Assembly: GCF_030316825.1 (NCBI RefSeq)
Contig: NZ_JASZYU010000003.1
Location: 620,001-684,000 of the forward strand
Direction: 5' to 3'
Origin: Variovorax fucosicus
GTDB taxonomy: Bacteria > Pseudomonadota > Gammaproteobacteria > Burkholderiales > Burkholderiaceae_C
DNA length: 64,000 nt
Below, piece by piece: positions 8,098 through 16,363 of this stretch. The position numbers and the translations under genes were made by a program. Position 1 is the stretch's first letter. Each line of letters opens with the position of its first letter. The notes under the pieces were generated by a model. That model ran no database searches. It saw nothing but the letters and a program-made list of their open reading frames with translations, and was not told the DNA's origin.

Positions 8098-10016
8098 GCA
8101 CGCTCCTTCGTGGCGGGTACGCCGGCCACTTGCGTCTGCAGATGCGCGCTGATGGCCTCGACGATGAAGCGCGCCGTGATGGGCGTGCCATCGAAATGCA
8201 GCACCCGGACCAGCCGGGCCGGATCGGCGTCCAGCTCGTTGACCAGCAGGCTGCGCATCTGGGCGTCGCGGTTCTGCTCGACCACGAACACCTGCGTGTG
8301 CTGCGCCAGGAACTGCACCACGCTCTCGGGAAAGGGAAAGGCGCGCAGCCTCAGCGCGTCCAGGTGGACGCCGCGTTCTTCCAGCGTTTCCAGCGCCTCG
8401 TGCATGGACGGGCTGGTCGAACCGAAATAGATCACGCCCAGGTCGGTCTTCCCGGCAGCCGGGCGCAGCACGGGCTGCGGCACCAGGGTGGCTGCGGTCG
8501 CGAACTTCTTCAGCAGGCGCTCCATGTTGTAGATGTAGTCCGGTCCGCGCTCCGAGTACCGGGCGTAGGCGTCGCGCGTGGTGCCGCGCGTGAAGTAGCT
8601 GCCCTTGGTCGGATGCGTGCCCGGCAGCGTGCGCCAGGGAATGCCGTCGCCGTCCACATCCTTGTAGCGGCCGAAGTCGCGGCCCGCCTCGAGTTCTTCG
8701 GCGCTCATGACCTTGCCGCGGTCGTAGGCCTTGCTGTCATCCCAGGCAAAGGGCTCGCACAGGCGCTGGTTCATGCCGATGTCCAGGTCCGTCATCAGGA
8801 ACACCGGCGTCTGCAGCCGGTCGGCCAGGTCCAGCGCCGCCACCGCGTGCTCGAAGCACTCGTGTGGATCCTCGGGAAACAGCAGCACATGCTTGGTGTC
8901 GCCGTGCGAGGCATAGGCGCAGCACAGGATGTCGGCCTGCTGGGTGCGCGTCGGCATGCCGGTGGACGGGCCACCGCGCTGCACGTTGATCAGGGTGACC
9001 GGGATCTCGGCAAAGTAGGCCAGGCCGATGAACTCGGCCATCAGCGAAATGCCTGGCCCCGAGGTGGCCGTGAAGGCCCGCGCGCCATTCCATCCGGCGC
9101 CGACCACCACGCCGATCGACGCAAGCTCGTCTTCTGCCTGCACGATGGCAAAGCGATGCTGGCCGGTGGCCGGGTCCACGCGCAGTTTGGTGCAGTATTT
9201 CTGGAAGGCCTCGGCCACCGAGGACGACGGCGTGATCGGATACCAGGCCGCGACCGTCGCGCCGCCATACACACAGCCCAGCGCAGCGGCGCTGTTGCCA
9301 TCCACGAAGATCCGGTTGCCCACCCGATCGGCGCGCCGCACCCGGAGCCCCAGGGGTTCGCGCAGGTTCTCCCGCGCGAAGTCACAGCCCAGGTGCAGTG
9401 CCTGCACGTTGGAGGCCAGCAGCTTCTCCTTGCCCTTGTACTGCTCACCGAACAGCTGCTCGACCACCTTCGGCTCGATGCCAAGCAGGATGGCCAGGGC
9501 ACCCACGTAGACGATGTTCTTGAACAGCTGGCGCTGGCGCGGGTCGTGGTAGACGGCGTTGCAGATCTCCGTCAGCGGCATGCCGATCACGCGGATGTCG
9601 GTGCGGAATTTCGAGGGCGGCAACGGCCGCGTGCTGTCGTAGAAGAGATAGCCGCCCGGCACCAGTTCGGCCAGGTCGGCATCCCAGGTCTGCGGGTTCA
9701 TTGCCACCATCATGTCGGTGCCGCCGCGCCGGCCGAGGTGGCCCGCCTCAGTCACGCGCACCTCGTACCAGGTGGGCAGGCCCTGGATGTTGCTCGGGAA
9801 GATGTTCCGCGGACTCACCGGCACGCCCATGCGCAGGATGGCCTTGGCGAACAGCTCGTTGGCCGAGGCCGAACCCGAGCCGTTGACGTTGGCGAACTTG
9901 ATGACGAAATCGTTCACCGCCTCGATCTGCGGGATGGCGCCCATGCTCGCCATTTCGTGTGTTTCGTTGCCCGCCGAGAGAGCCTTCGCGCCTTCGGGCG
10001 GCCGCACCGCGCTCAT
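8094..10016 (-). CDS. 2-oxoacid:ferredoxin oxidoreductase, fused gamma-alpha subunit
   Basis: 640-residue protein with an N-terminal gamma-type domain (NGSGSASANELFAKAI at about residues 46-61, GRRGGTDMMVAMN near 100) and a C-terminal alpha domain (YPITPSSSVAEAF, SGPGISLMAEFIGLA, NVQRGGPSTGMPTRTQQ), i.e. the KorA-type fusion. It works with the beta subunit encoded next (ATGA overlap). The first 22 residues (MSAVRPPEGAKAL...) look unlike the family and resemble repeat-derived sequence, so the ancestral start may be the ATG at 9950-9952 (MASMGAIPQ...). The ATG at 10016 overlaps the stop of an upstream mini-cistron. Confidence 0.92.
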   Translation of the reverse strand: MSAVRPPEGAKALSAGNETHEMASMGAIPQIEAVNDFVIKFANVNGSGSASANELFAKAILRMGVPVSPRNIFPSNIQGLPTWYEVRVTEAGHLGRRGGTDMMVAMNPQTWDADLAELVPGGYLFYDSTRPLPPSKFRTDIRVIGMPLTEICNAVYHDPRQRQLFKNIVYVGALAILLGIEPKVVEQLFGEQYKGKEKLLASNVQALHLGCDFARENLREPLGLRVRRADRVGNRIFVDGNSAAALGCVYGGATVAAWYPITPSSSVAEAFQKYCTKLRVDPATGQHRFAIVQAEDELASIGVVVGAGWNGARAFTATSGPGISLMAEFIGLAYFAEIPVTLINVQRGGPSTGMPTRTQQADILCCAYASHGDTKHVLLFPEDPHECFEHAVAALDLADRLQTPVFLMTDLDIGMNQRLCEPFAWDDSKAYDRGKVMSAEELEAGRDFGRYKDVDGDGIPWRTLPGTHPTKGSYFTRGTTRDAYARYSERGPDYIYNMERLLKKFATAATLVPQPVLRPAAGKTDLGVIYFGSTSPSMHEALETLEERGVHLDALRLRAFPFPESVVQFLAQHTQVFVVEQNRDAQMRSLLVNELDADPARLVRVLHFDGTPITARFIVEAISAHLQTQVAGVPATKERA

Positions 10017-10093
10017 TGGTGCACCCTTGGCGCTACGCGCCTTCCCGCCAAGCGGGAGCGAGCTTGCTTGGGGCGGCCCGGCGCGGCGCTCAT
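10013..10093 (-). CDS. 26-codon mini-cistron linking two oxidoreductase genes
   Basis: Reading leftward, its ATG (10091-10093) overlaps the stop of the upstream reductase gene and its TGA (10013-10015) overlaps the ATG of the alpha-subunit gene, giving ATGA junctions at both ends. The peptide starts MSAAPGRPKQARSRLAG and is rich in Arg and Ala. The DNA contains an internal inverted repeat (TCCCGCTTGGCGGGA). It shares design and part of its sequence (ATGAGC start, CCCAAG, GCGCGTAGCGC core) with the 1697-1759 linker. It is probably a dispersed intergenic repeat that keeps translation coupled; the peptide may be non-functional. Confidence 0.4.
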   Translation of the reverse strand: MSAAPGRPKQARSRLAGRRVAPRVHQ

Positions 10094-11889
10094 TGCGCCA
10101 CCCCCTGCCCCGCCGGCGTCATCTTCAGCAGGAATTTCTGCATGTCCCAGGCGCCCGTGGGGCAGCGCTCGGCGCACAGGCCGCAGTGCAGGCAGACGTC
10201 TTCGTCCTTGACCATCACCCGGCCCGTCTTGAGCCCGCCGGACACATACAGGTCCTGCGCCAGATTCAGCGCCGGCGCCTTGAGGCGACTGCGTAATTCA
10301 GCCTCTTCGCCGTTGGCGGTGAAGCTGATGCAGTCCATCGGGCAGATGTCCACGCAGGCATCGCATTCGATGCAGGCGGCCTCGACGAACACGGTCTGCA
10401 CGTCGCAGTTCAGGCAACGCTCGGCCTCCTTGAAGGCGGTTGCGGCGTCGAAGCCCAGTTCCACCTCGACGCGGATGCTGGCCAGCGCCGTCTCGGCCTT
10501 GGCCCAGGGCACCTTGTAGCGCAGGTCGTTCGAGGTGTCGTTGTCGTAGCTCCACTCGTGGATGCCCATCTTCTGCGACACCAGGTTGGTCATGGGCGCC
10601 GGGCGAACGTAGACCGGCTCGGCACGCAGCAGCTTGTCGATGGAGACCGCAGCCTCATGACCATGGGCCACGGCCGTGATGATGTTCTTGGGGCCGAAGG
10701 CCGCATCGCCGCCGAAGAACACGTTGGGCACCGTCGACTGGAAGGTGTTCTTGTCGAGCGTCGGCAGCCCCCCCTTGTCGAAGCCGAGGCCGCAGTCGCG
10801 CTCGATCCAGGGGAAGGCGTTTTCCTGTCCCACCGCGACCAACACGTCGTCGCATTCGAAGTACGCGTCCGGCTCGCCCGTGGACACCAGCGTGCGGCGG
10901 CCGTGCTCGTCGTACTCGGCCCGGACGATCTCGAAGCGCATGCCCAGCAGCTTGCCCTGCTCGTGGACGAAGGCCTTGGGCACGTGGAAGTTGATGATCG
11001 GAATGCCTTCGTGCTGGGCGTCCTCCTTCTCCCAGGGCGAGGCCTTCATTTCCTCGAAGCCGCTGCGCACGATCACCTTCACGTCAGTGCCGCCCAGACG
11101 GCGGGCCGATCGGCAGCAGTCCATTGCCGTGTTGCCGCCGCCCAGCACGATCACGCGCTGGCCGATGCTGCTGACGTGGCCGAAGGAAACGGAATTGAGC
11201 CAGTCGATGCCGATGTGGATGTGGGCCGCCGCTTCCTTGCGGCCGGGCGCATCGAGGTCACGTCCGCGCGGCGCGCCGCAGCCGACGAAGATCGCGTCCC
11301 ACCCCTCGGCCATCAACGCCTTCATCGAGCCGATGCGCTCGCCGCTGCGGAATTCGACGCCCAGATCCAGGATGTAGCCGGTCTCCTCGTCGATCACCGA
11401 TTCCGGCAGGCGAAAGCGCGGTATCTGCGTGCGGATGAAACCGCCGGCCTTGGCTTCGCCGTCGAACACCGTCACTTCGTAGCCCAGCGGCGCCAGGTCG
11501 CGCGCGACGGTGAGCGAGGCCGGCCCCGCGCCGACGCAGGCCACACGCTTGCCGTTCTTCGGCGCGAGCTTCGGCATGCGTGCGCGCACGTCGTCCTTCA
11601 TGTCGGCCGCCACGCGCTTGAGCCGGCAGATCGCCACGGGTTCAGGATGCTGGGCGTTGCTTTCCTCCACCCGCCCGCGCCGGCAGGCCGGCTCGCACGG
11701 CCGGTCGCAGGTGCGCCCGAGAATGCCTGGAAAGACGTTGGAGACCCAGTTGATCATGTAGGCGTCGCTGTAGCGGCGCTGCGCGATCATGCGGATGTAT
11801 TCAGGGACGGGCGTGTGCGCCGGGCAGGCGTACTGGCAATCGACGACCTTGTGGAAATAGGCCGGGTTGGCAATGTCGGTTCGCTGCAA
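10090..11889 (-). CDS. GltD/NfnB-like FAD oxidoreductase with two terminal Fe-S clusters
   Basis: 599-residue flavoprotein of the glutamate-synthase-small-subunit superfamily. An N-terminal cysteine cluster (CQYACPAHTP...CDRPCEPACRRG, residues 14-70) binds Fe-S. An FAD motif (VGAGPASLTVARDL) lies near 117 and an NADPH motif (VLGGGNTAMDCC) near 247. The C-terminus has two ferredoxin-like motifs (CIECDACVDICPMDC and CLHCGLCAERCPTGAW). It lacks the glutamate synthase large subunit as a neighbour and instead precedes the 2-oxoacid oxidoreductase genes, so it probably links NAD(P)H to ferredoxin for that enzyme. No ribosome site stronger than a short purine run is evident. Confidence 0.9.
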   Translation of the reverse strand: MQRTDIANPAYFHKVVDCQYACPAHTPVPEYIRMIAQRRYSDAYMINWVSNVFPGILGRTCDRPCEPACRRGRVEESNAQHPEPVAICRLKRVAADMKDDVRARMPKLAPKNGKRVACVGAGPASLTVARDLAPLGYEVTVFDGEAKAGGFIRTQIPRFRLPESVIDEETGYILDLGVEFRSGERIGSMKALMAEGWDAIFVGCGAPRGRDLDAPGRKEAAAHIHIGIDWLNSVSFGHVSSIGQRVIVLGGGNTAMDCCRSARRLGGTDVKVIVRSGFEEMKASPWEKEDAQHEGIPIINFHVPKAFVHEQGKLLGMRFEIVRAEYDEHGRRTLVSTGEPDAYFECDDVLVAVGQENAFPWIERDCGLGFDKGGLPTLDKNTFQSTVPNVFFGGDAAFGPKNIITAVAHGHEAAVSIDKLLRAEPVYVRPAPMTNLVSQKMGIHEWSYDNDTSNDLRYKVPWAKAETALASIRVEVELGFDAATAFKEAERCLNCDVQTVFVEAACIECDACVDICPMDCISFTANGEEAELRSRLKAPALNLAQDLYVSGGLKTGRVMVKDEDVCLHCGLCAERCPTGAWDMQKFLLKMTPAGQGVAQ

Positions 11890-12015
11890 TGCGTGTCTCC
11901 TGACAGTCGCCCGGAACCCCGGAGGGGCCGGCGAGCGGCTCTGCCACCAGTATGCGCCGCACCGGCGGGTGGCAAACCTTGGTGGAATCCCGCAGCGGCC
12001 CAGGCGCCCCGCATG

Positions 12016-12915
12016 TCATCGCATGGATTCCGCGGGCAACACCGAGGTCATGAACCGGTAGCTGTGATTGACCAGGTAGCGCGGGTCCGACTTGCACAGC
12101 GCCATGAACTGGCGGTGCCCGTTTCGCGTGCGTCCTACCAGGCAGCCCGCGCTGGCGGTGCGCACGTCCTCGCGGCTGAAATCGAAGCCCCAGTGTTGGT
12201 TGATGCCGAACATGCCCGTAAAGGTCTTGTCGCCGACCGGATCAAAATCCTCATTGCCGTCGCGCGTGATCTTGATGGGCAGCGTCTGCACCAGTGCCTC
12301 GTGCGCGCTCGGGCTGCCGGCCTTGTGGATGCCGATCGACCATGACTTGTACTGGCCCGCGACGATGTGCGCGGCGCCTTCGGCGTGGAGCTTCTTGGTT
12401 CGCACATAGAACGTTCCCGGTTCTGTCGTGGCCTCCCAGGCTGCCTCGACACTCGGGATGCCGTCCGCGCGAACGCGGATCGCCAGCCGGACATCCTCGA
12501 ACTTGTTGTGCATGTTGGCGTTGGGCGTGCCATCGGCATCGGTTCCATCGACGTACACGATGTTGATGCAGCCCGGATGGCGGCAGACCCAGTCGCCGCG
12601 CGCCGTCGCCGCGCGTACCACCCGGCCCGCAAAGTCATCGCCGGGCTTCAATGGGTACGGCGAAGGCTGTGGCGGTTCCAGGATTGCCCGGGCCTCTCTT
12701 GCCCCGAACGACGTTCCCGCGCTGACGCCCGTCGTGCGCTCGAGGAAAGCCCCGAGCGCCCATGCTGAAACCGGGCCGAAGCTCCCATCCGCAGGGGGAT
12801 CCAGAAGACCGAACTCACTGAGCCGGTTCTGGAGCTGCAACGTCAGCGCCACGTCTGCACCAATGGCTGGAATGGGCATCGCTTGGGTACCTGAGGCAAC
12901 TTCTTCCAATGTCAT
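12016..12915 (-). CDS. Peptidoglycan-binding-like protein with SAGC motif
   Basis: 299 residues from the ATG at 12915, chosen because AGGAG stands 6 bases before it; longer reading frames reach into the divergent gene's leader. Residues about 15-60 (LTLQLQNRLSEFGLLDPPADGSFGPVSAWALGAFL) resemble a PG_binding_1 repeat. The C-terminal part (INQHWGFDFSREDVRTASAGCLVGR) has an SAGC motif reminiscent of the active-site cysteine of YkuD-type L,D-transpeptidases or related hydrolases, but I cannot place it in a family with certainty. No signal peptide is visible. It is transcribed divergently from the hydrolase-caspase-MoxR-vWA operon, about 200 bases away, and may belong to that system. Confidence 0.7.
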   Translation of the reverse strand: MTLEEVASGTQAMPIPAIGADVALTLQLQNRLSEFGLLDPPADGSFGPVSAWALGAFLERTTGVSAGTSFGAREARAILEPPQPSPYPLKPGDDFAGRVVRAATARGDWVCRHPGCINIVYVDGTDADGTPNANMHNKFEDVRLAIRVRADGIPSVEAAWEATTEPGTFYVRTKKLHAEGAAHIVAGQYKSWSIGIHKAGSPSAHEALVQTLPIKITRDGNEDFDPVGDKTFTGMFGINQHWGFDFSREDVRTASAGCLVGRTRNGHRQFMALCKSDPRYLVNHSYRFMTSVLPAESMR

Positions 12916-12999
12916 GGGAAGCTCCTTTCGTGGGGACTGCCACAGTAGGCGCGTGCGGCGCGAGCGTCCATCCTCCGAACGGCTGTATGTCAATCGCCG

Positions 13000-13057
13000 G
13001 CTCGCGGCTCCCCCAAAAGGGGGAGGCAGCGCAATCGCCAAGGCAAGGGGCGCGAGC
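13000..13057. repeat. Intergenic nested inverted repeat
   Basis: CTCCCCC-AAAA-GGGGGAG forms a perfect hairpin at 13008-13025, inside an outer pair GCTCGCG (13000-13006) and CGCGAGC (13051-13057). It lies between the divergent peptidoglycan-binding-like gene and the hydrolase gene. It is probably a dispersed structured repeat of the lineage. There is no T-run, so a simple terminator is unlikely. Confidence 0.6.
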
Positions 13058-13115
13058 TAACATTCACGCCCGAAGCAGGGGGCAGCGATCAGGTCGACGG
13101 AACGGGGAGTTCGCC

Positions 13116-14321
13116 ATGGCAACTTTGCTTTTCGTGCACGGGACGGGCGTCCGGGGCGATACCTACGATCTCTGCTTCCAGGCGATGGCGGAACAGGTCA
13201 AAAAGCACCTGCCCGGCGTCACGCTCGCGCCATGCCTCTGGGGTGACAGCCTGGGCGCCACCCTTGCAAATGACGGGTTGTCCGTCCCCACCTACGACGC
13301 GAACCTGCCCGACCCCGGCGCGGGCGAACGAGAGGTGCGCGAGCGCGAAGATGTGCGCTGGGGGCTGCTCTATCGGGATCCGCTCTATGAGCTGCGCTCC
13401 ATGGCTGCGCTGCGATCGGCCGAAGAAGCCGACCAGACCGGGGAAGCCGCTGCCGCTGCTGCACCGTCGCCGAAAGGGGTTCTCAAGCAACTGCGCAACC
13501 TTCAATTGTCGGATCGCGTCCAGCAAGAGCTTGCTCGCACAAAACATGACCCGGCCGTCCAGATCGACAGGGCGGTGCGGCTGCTCGACGCCCCGGTCTT
13601 CGAGGACGCGCTGGCGGCACGCGCCATGTCCGCCCCGGCCGTCTGGCGCCCTGCGGTCGGCCGCGCCTTCGTGGCGGCATGGATGCATGCAGCAACCAAC
13701 TCGGAACTTCCCGTCATCTCGGGCGAACTGCGCGACGAGCTGTATGCCGAAGTCGTGATCGAGCTCGGCGGCGCGCCCAAGGCGATCTCGGACGCACTGG
13801 GCGACATGTTCCTCGGGCTTGCATCATGGGTTGCAACGCCGATCGCACGCCGCAAGCGTACGGTTCTCACCGATGCGACCTTTCCGGCAGCGGCTGACGT
13901 CCTGCTGTACCAGGTCCGCGGAAAGCGGCTGCGCGACTTCATTGCGGCCCGGCTGACGCACCTGGCGCCGCCGGTCTACATCCTGGCTCACAGCCTGGGC
14001 GGAATTGCCTCGTTCGAACTGCTGGCCGAAGGCAGCGAGACGCGCGTCGCCGGACTGATCACGGCCGGATCGCAGGCGCCCTTTCTCTACGAGATGGATG
14101 CATTGGCAACGCTGCGCCAAGGCGCCAAGCTTCCCGACAGCTTTCCACCCTGGCTCAACTTCTACGACCTCAACGACATGCTCAGCTATGTCGGCTCGGG
14201 CATCTTTCCCAAGCGCATCCGCGACGTCGAGCTCAGCAGCCGTCAGCCGTTTCCGCAGTCGCACAGCTCCTACTGGTCCGACCAGAAACTCTGGCGCGAG
14301 ATCAAGGCCTTCATGGCATGA
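13116..14321 (+). CDS. Alpha/beta-hydrolase-fold protein, first gene of the caspase-MoxR-vWA operon
   Basis: 401 residues from the ATG at 13116, preceded by GGGGAG (13104-13109). It opens with MATLLFVHGTGVRGDTYD, the usual first strand and oxyanion region of alpha/beta hydrolases. It carries a nucleophile elbow AHSLGG with serine at residue 293. Between lies a long helical insertion. There is no signal peptide or clear membrane segment. Its stop overlaps the ATG of the caspase-like gene (ATGA at 14318-14321). Esterase, lipase or peptidase activity is possible; the substrate is unknown. In this setting it may be an effector or a processing enzyme of a conflict system. Confidence 0.85.
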   Translation: MATLLFVHGTGVRGDTYDLCFQAMAEQVKKHLPGVTLAPCLWGDSLGATLANDGLSVPTYDANLPDPGAGEREVREREDVRWGLLYRDPLYELRSMAALRSAEEADQTGEAAAAAAPSPKGVLKQLRNLQLSDRVQQELARTKHDPAVQIDRAVRLLDAPVFEDALAARAMSAPAVWRPAVGRAFVAAWMHAATNSELPVISGELRDELYAEVVIELGGAPKAISDALGDMFLGLASWVATPIARRKRTVLTDATFPAAADVLLYQVRGKRLRDFIAARLTHLAPPVYILAHSLGGIASFELLAEGSETRVAGLITAGSQAPFLYEMDALATLRQGAKLPDSFPPWLNFYDLNDMLSYVGSGIFPKRIRDVELSSRQPFPQSHSSYWSDQKLWREIKAFMA

Positions 14322-16363
14322 CCCCGGTCAGCGATCCCAAGCGCGCGTTCGCCGTCATCGTTGCGGTGGAGAAGAGCGGCATCCTGCCGTCGGACCCGCT
14401 TCTGGGGCCGGTCGCGGACGCCATCCGGGTCTTCGAGTGGGCCGTCAAATGTGGCGTGGACCCGTCCCGCATCCGCTTGTTCGTCTCTGCCAAGTCCGGC
14501 AGCGAAAATCTGCTCGCCGACTGGGACGCGCACCACCCCAAGGCAATCCGCGCTGCCGCGACGGAGGTGGCCATCAGGGACTTCTTCGCGAAAGAGCTGC
14601 CCAAGTTTGTTCCAAAGGACGGCGATGGGCTGCTGCTGGTCGCCTGGTCCGGCCACGGACTGATCGACCAACGCGCCGAGCGGCGCTCCCGCCTGCTGTT
14701 CTATGAGGATTCCGCAGCCCGCGTGCCGATCCACTGCGACGTCACTTCCCTGATGCAACTGCTCAAGGAGCGTGACTTCGCCGGCTTCCGCCAGCAGATT
14801 CTGGTGGTCGACGCCTGCGCTACGTACTCAGGCAGCCAGTTCGGCGGGCAGTCATTGGGGCCGTCGACCAACTTTGGCCGCAGGAACAATCCGGACGTGA
14901 ACATCCTGCAATTGGCGCTGATGGCTGCATCGCCCGGCGAGACCGCGTACACGGAGGCCGCGAAACCCGGCGCGACCGAGACAGCCGGGTCCAAGTGCAT
15001 GAACCGCCTGCTCGACCAGTTGACCGGCGCGGCAGCCCAAAAGCCCTGGCCGAACTTCCAGGCAGCGTTCAGTGCGACCCGGAAATCCTTCTTCGGCGAC
15101 GAGCAGATGCCAGTGAGCTTTGCCATCGGCTCACCGGACGACCTGACCGACGACGATGGCATCGTGCTGACCAGAACACGGACGACGCAACTTGCGCGGG
15201 AAATCAACAAGCTTCAAGTCGACATCACGACGCTTCGGGCGTGTTTTTCTGCGGCGTTGCAGGTCAGCACCCTTGCCGAGACGCACGAGTGGGCGCTGCG
15301 GAACGGGCTGGCTGAAATGATTGAACTGTTGGGCGAGACGGCGCACCTGCCCGGGCAACCCGACGCGCTCGAGCGTTTCGCGTTGGAAGTCGCTGCACGA
15401 ACGAAGTCCGAACCGATCCGCGCGGGAGTGGTCACATGGCTCGGCCGAAGCCTTGGCGCAGACATCATCCAGAGCGAACTCGATCGGCGCCGCAACGAAC
15501 TCGCAGCGCCACGCTCGAGCATCTGCTTCCTGCTGGTCGACGAGTGCGCCCCAGCCGCGGGCGAAGGCGCCTCGACGCTGCAGGGATGGTTGTTCATCGG
15601 CAAGAGCTCCGTGCCGATCTTCCTGGTGGACGACGACGAAGAGCCAGATGCGCAAACCGAAGCGACCCGGGCCGAGGCGCTGGGCTCGCTGATCGGGCTC
15701 GCGATCTCGCACGCCAACAGCGCCGGGATCGCGCGGCCGTTCTTCATTCTCGAGTTCGCCCTGCCGCTGGCACGGATCGACGAGGATGTCGAAACGCAGC
15801 TTTTCGACGATGGCATGAGCCGCGTTCCGGTCGGGCAGCGCTACGCGGTCGTCAGGCGGATTGCGGATCGGATGCGTGCCTTGCAGCGGGCGCAGAGCCG
15901 CCAGGGCCGGAAGTTTCTGCCAGCCCTCGATGCATGGAAACGCGCCGCCGAATTTCTGAAGCAGCGCTTCAGCGTTCACGGCCTTCGGTTGGTGTGGATG
16001 GAGCCTGAGCATCTTCACCGCGGTGATCTGGCGTTGAACTTCGAGAACAACCCCACGGGATCCTGCGTCGGATTGGCCATGGCGGTGGTGGACGGAACCC
16101 TGACCGAGAGTGCACGCCAAAGCCTCATGGGTGGCGCAGTTCCGTTCGCGTGCTGGCCCCGCGCCCCCTGGACAGAAATCGACAGGCAAACATGGGAGGC
16201 AGACATGGCAAATTGCGCCGACGACGCGGCCCTGGAAAAAGTCTTCACATTGAAGCGGACGCAGGGCGCGAAACATCCTTCCGCAGGCCTTTCCATTCTG
16301 TGGGATGACCCATCACACGATCCGTATGCGCAACAACTCGGCGCGAAGGGGGCTGCACCATGA
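14318..16363 (+). CDS. Caspase-like peptidase with VMAP-like C-terminal region
   Basis: 681 residues. The N-terminal 230 residues match the C14 caspase fold: FAVIVAVEKSG start, WSGHG with H113 and VVDACA with C167 as the catalytic dyad. About residues 290-390 form a helical segment that could be an effector-associated adaptor domain. Residues about 400-675 (SSICFLLVDECAP..., GWLFIG..., PIFLVDDDE..., FFILEFALPL..., CVGLAMAVVDG, ILWDDPS near the end) resemble the VMAP-C domain found in vWA-MoxR-associated proteins. It is coupled at both ends by ATGA overlaps. Proposed role is an effector protease whose release is controlled by the MoxR/vWA pair. The caspase call is firm; the adaptor and VMAP calls are by pattern only. 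Confidence 0.82.
   Translation: MTPVSDPKRAFAVIVAVEKSGILPSDPLLGPVADAIRVFEWAVKCGVDPSRIRLFVSAKSGSENLLADWDAHHPKAIRAAATEVAIRDFFAKELPKFVPKDGDGLLLVAWSGHGLIDQRAERRSRLLFYEDSAARVPIHCDVTSLMQLLKERDFAGFRQQILVVDACATYSGSQFGGQSLGPSTNFGRRNNPDVNILQLALMAASPGETAYTEAAKPGATETAGSKCMNRLLDQLTGAAAQKPWPNFQAAFSATRKSFFGDEQMPVSFAIGSPDDLTDDDGIVLTRTRTTQLAREINKLQVDITTLRACFSAALQVSTLAETHEWALRNGLAEMIELLGETAHLPGQPDALERFALEVAARTKSEPIRAGVVTWLGRSLGADIIQSELDRRRNELAAPRSSICFLLVDECAPAAGEGASTLQGWLFIGKSSVPIFLVDDDEEPDAQTEATRAEALGSLIGLAISHANSAGIARPFFILEFALPLARIDEDVETQLFDDGMSRVPVGQRYAVVRRIADRMRALQRAQSRQGRKFLPALDAWKRAAEFLKQRFSVHGLRLVWMEPEHLHRGDLALNFENNPTGSCVGLAMAVVDGTLTESARQSLMGGAVPFACWPRAPWTEIDRQTWEADMANCADDAALEKVFTLKRTQGAKHPSAGLSILWDDPSHDPYAQQLGAKGAAP

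Noticed and set aside
6196..8430. Long + frame (744 codons) opposite the CBS and beta-subunit genes
   Set aside because: Shadow frame; the real proteins on the other strand show clear motifs.
13008..13025. Possible terminator for the divergent genes
   Set aside because: Strong hairpin but no T-run and it lies between two gene starts, so a terminator role is unlikely; listed as repeat.
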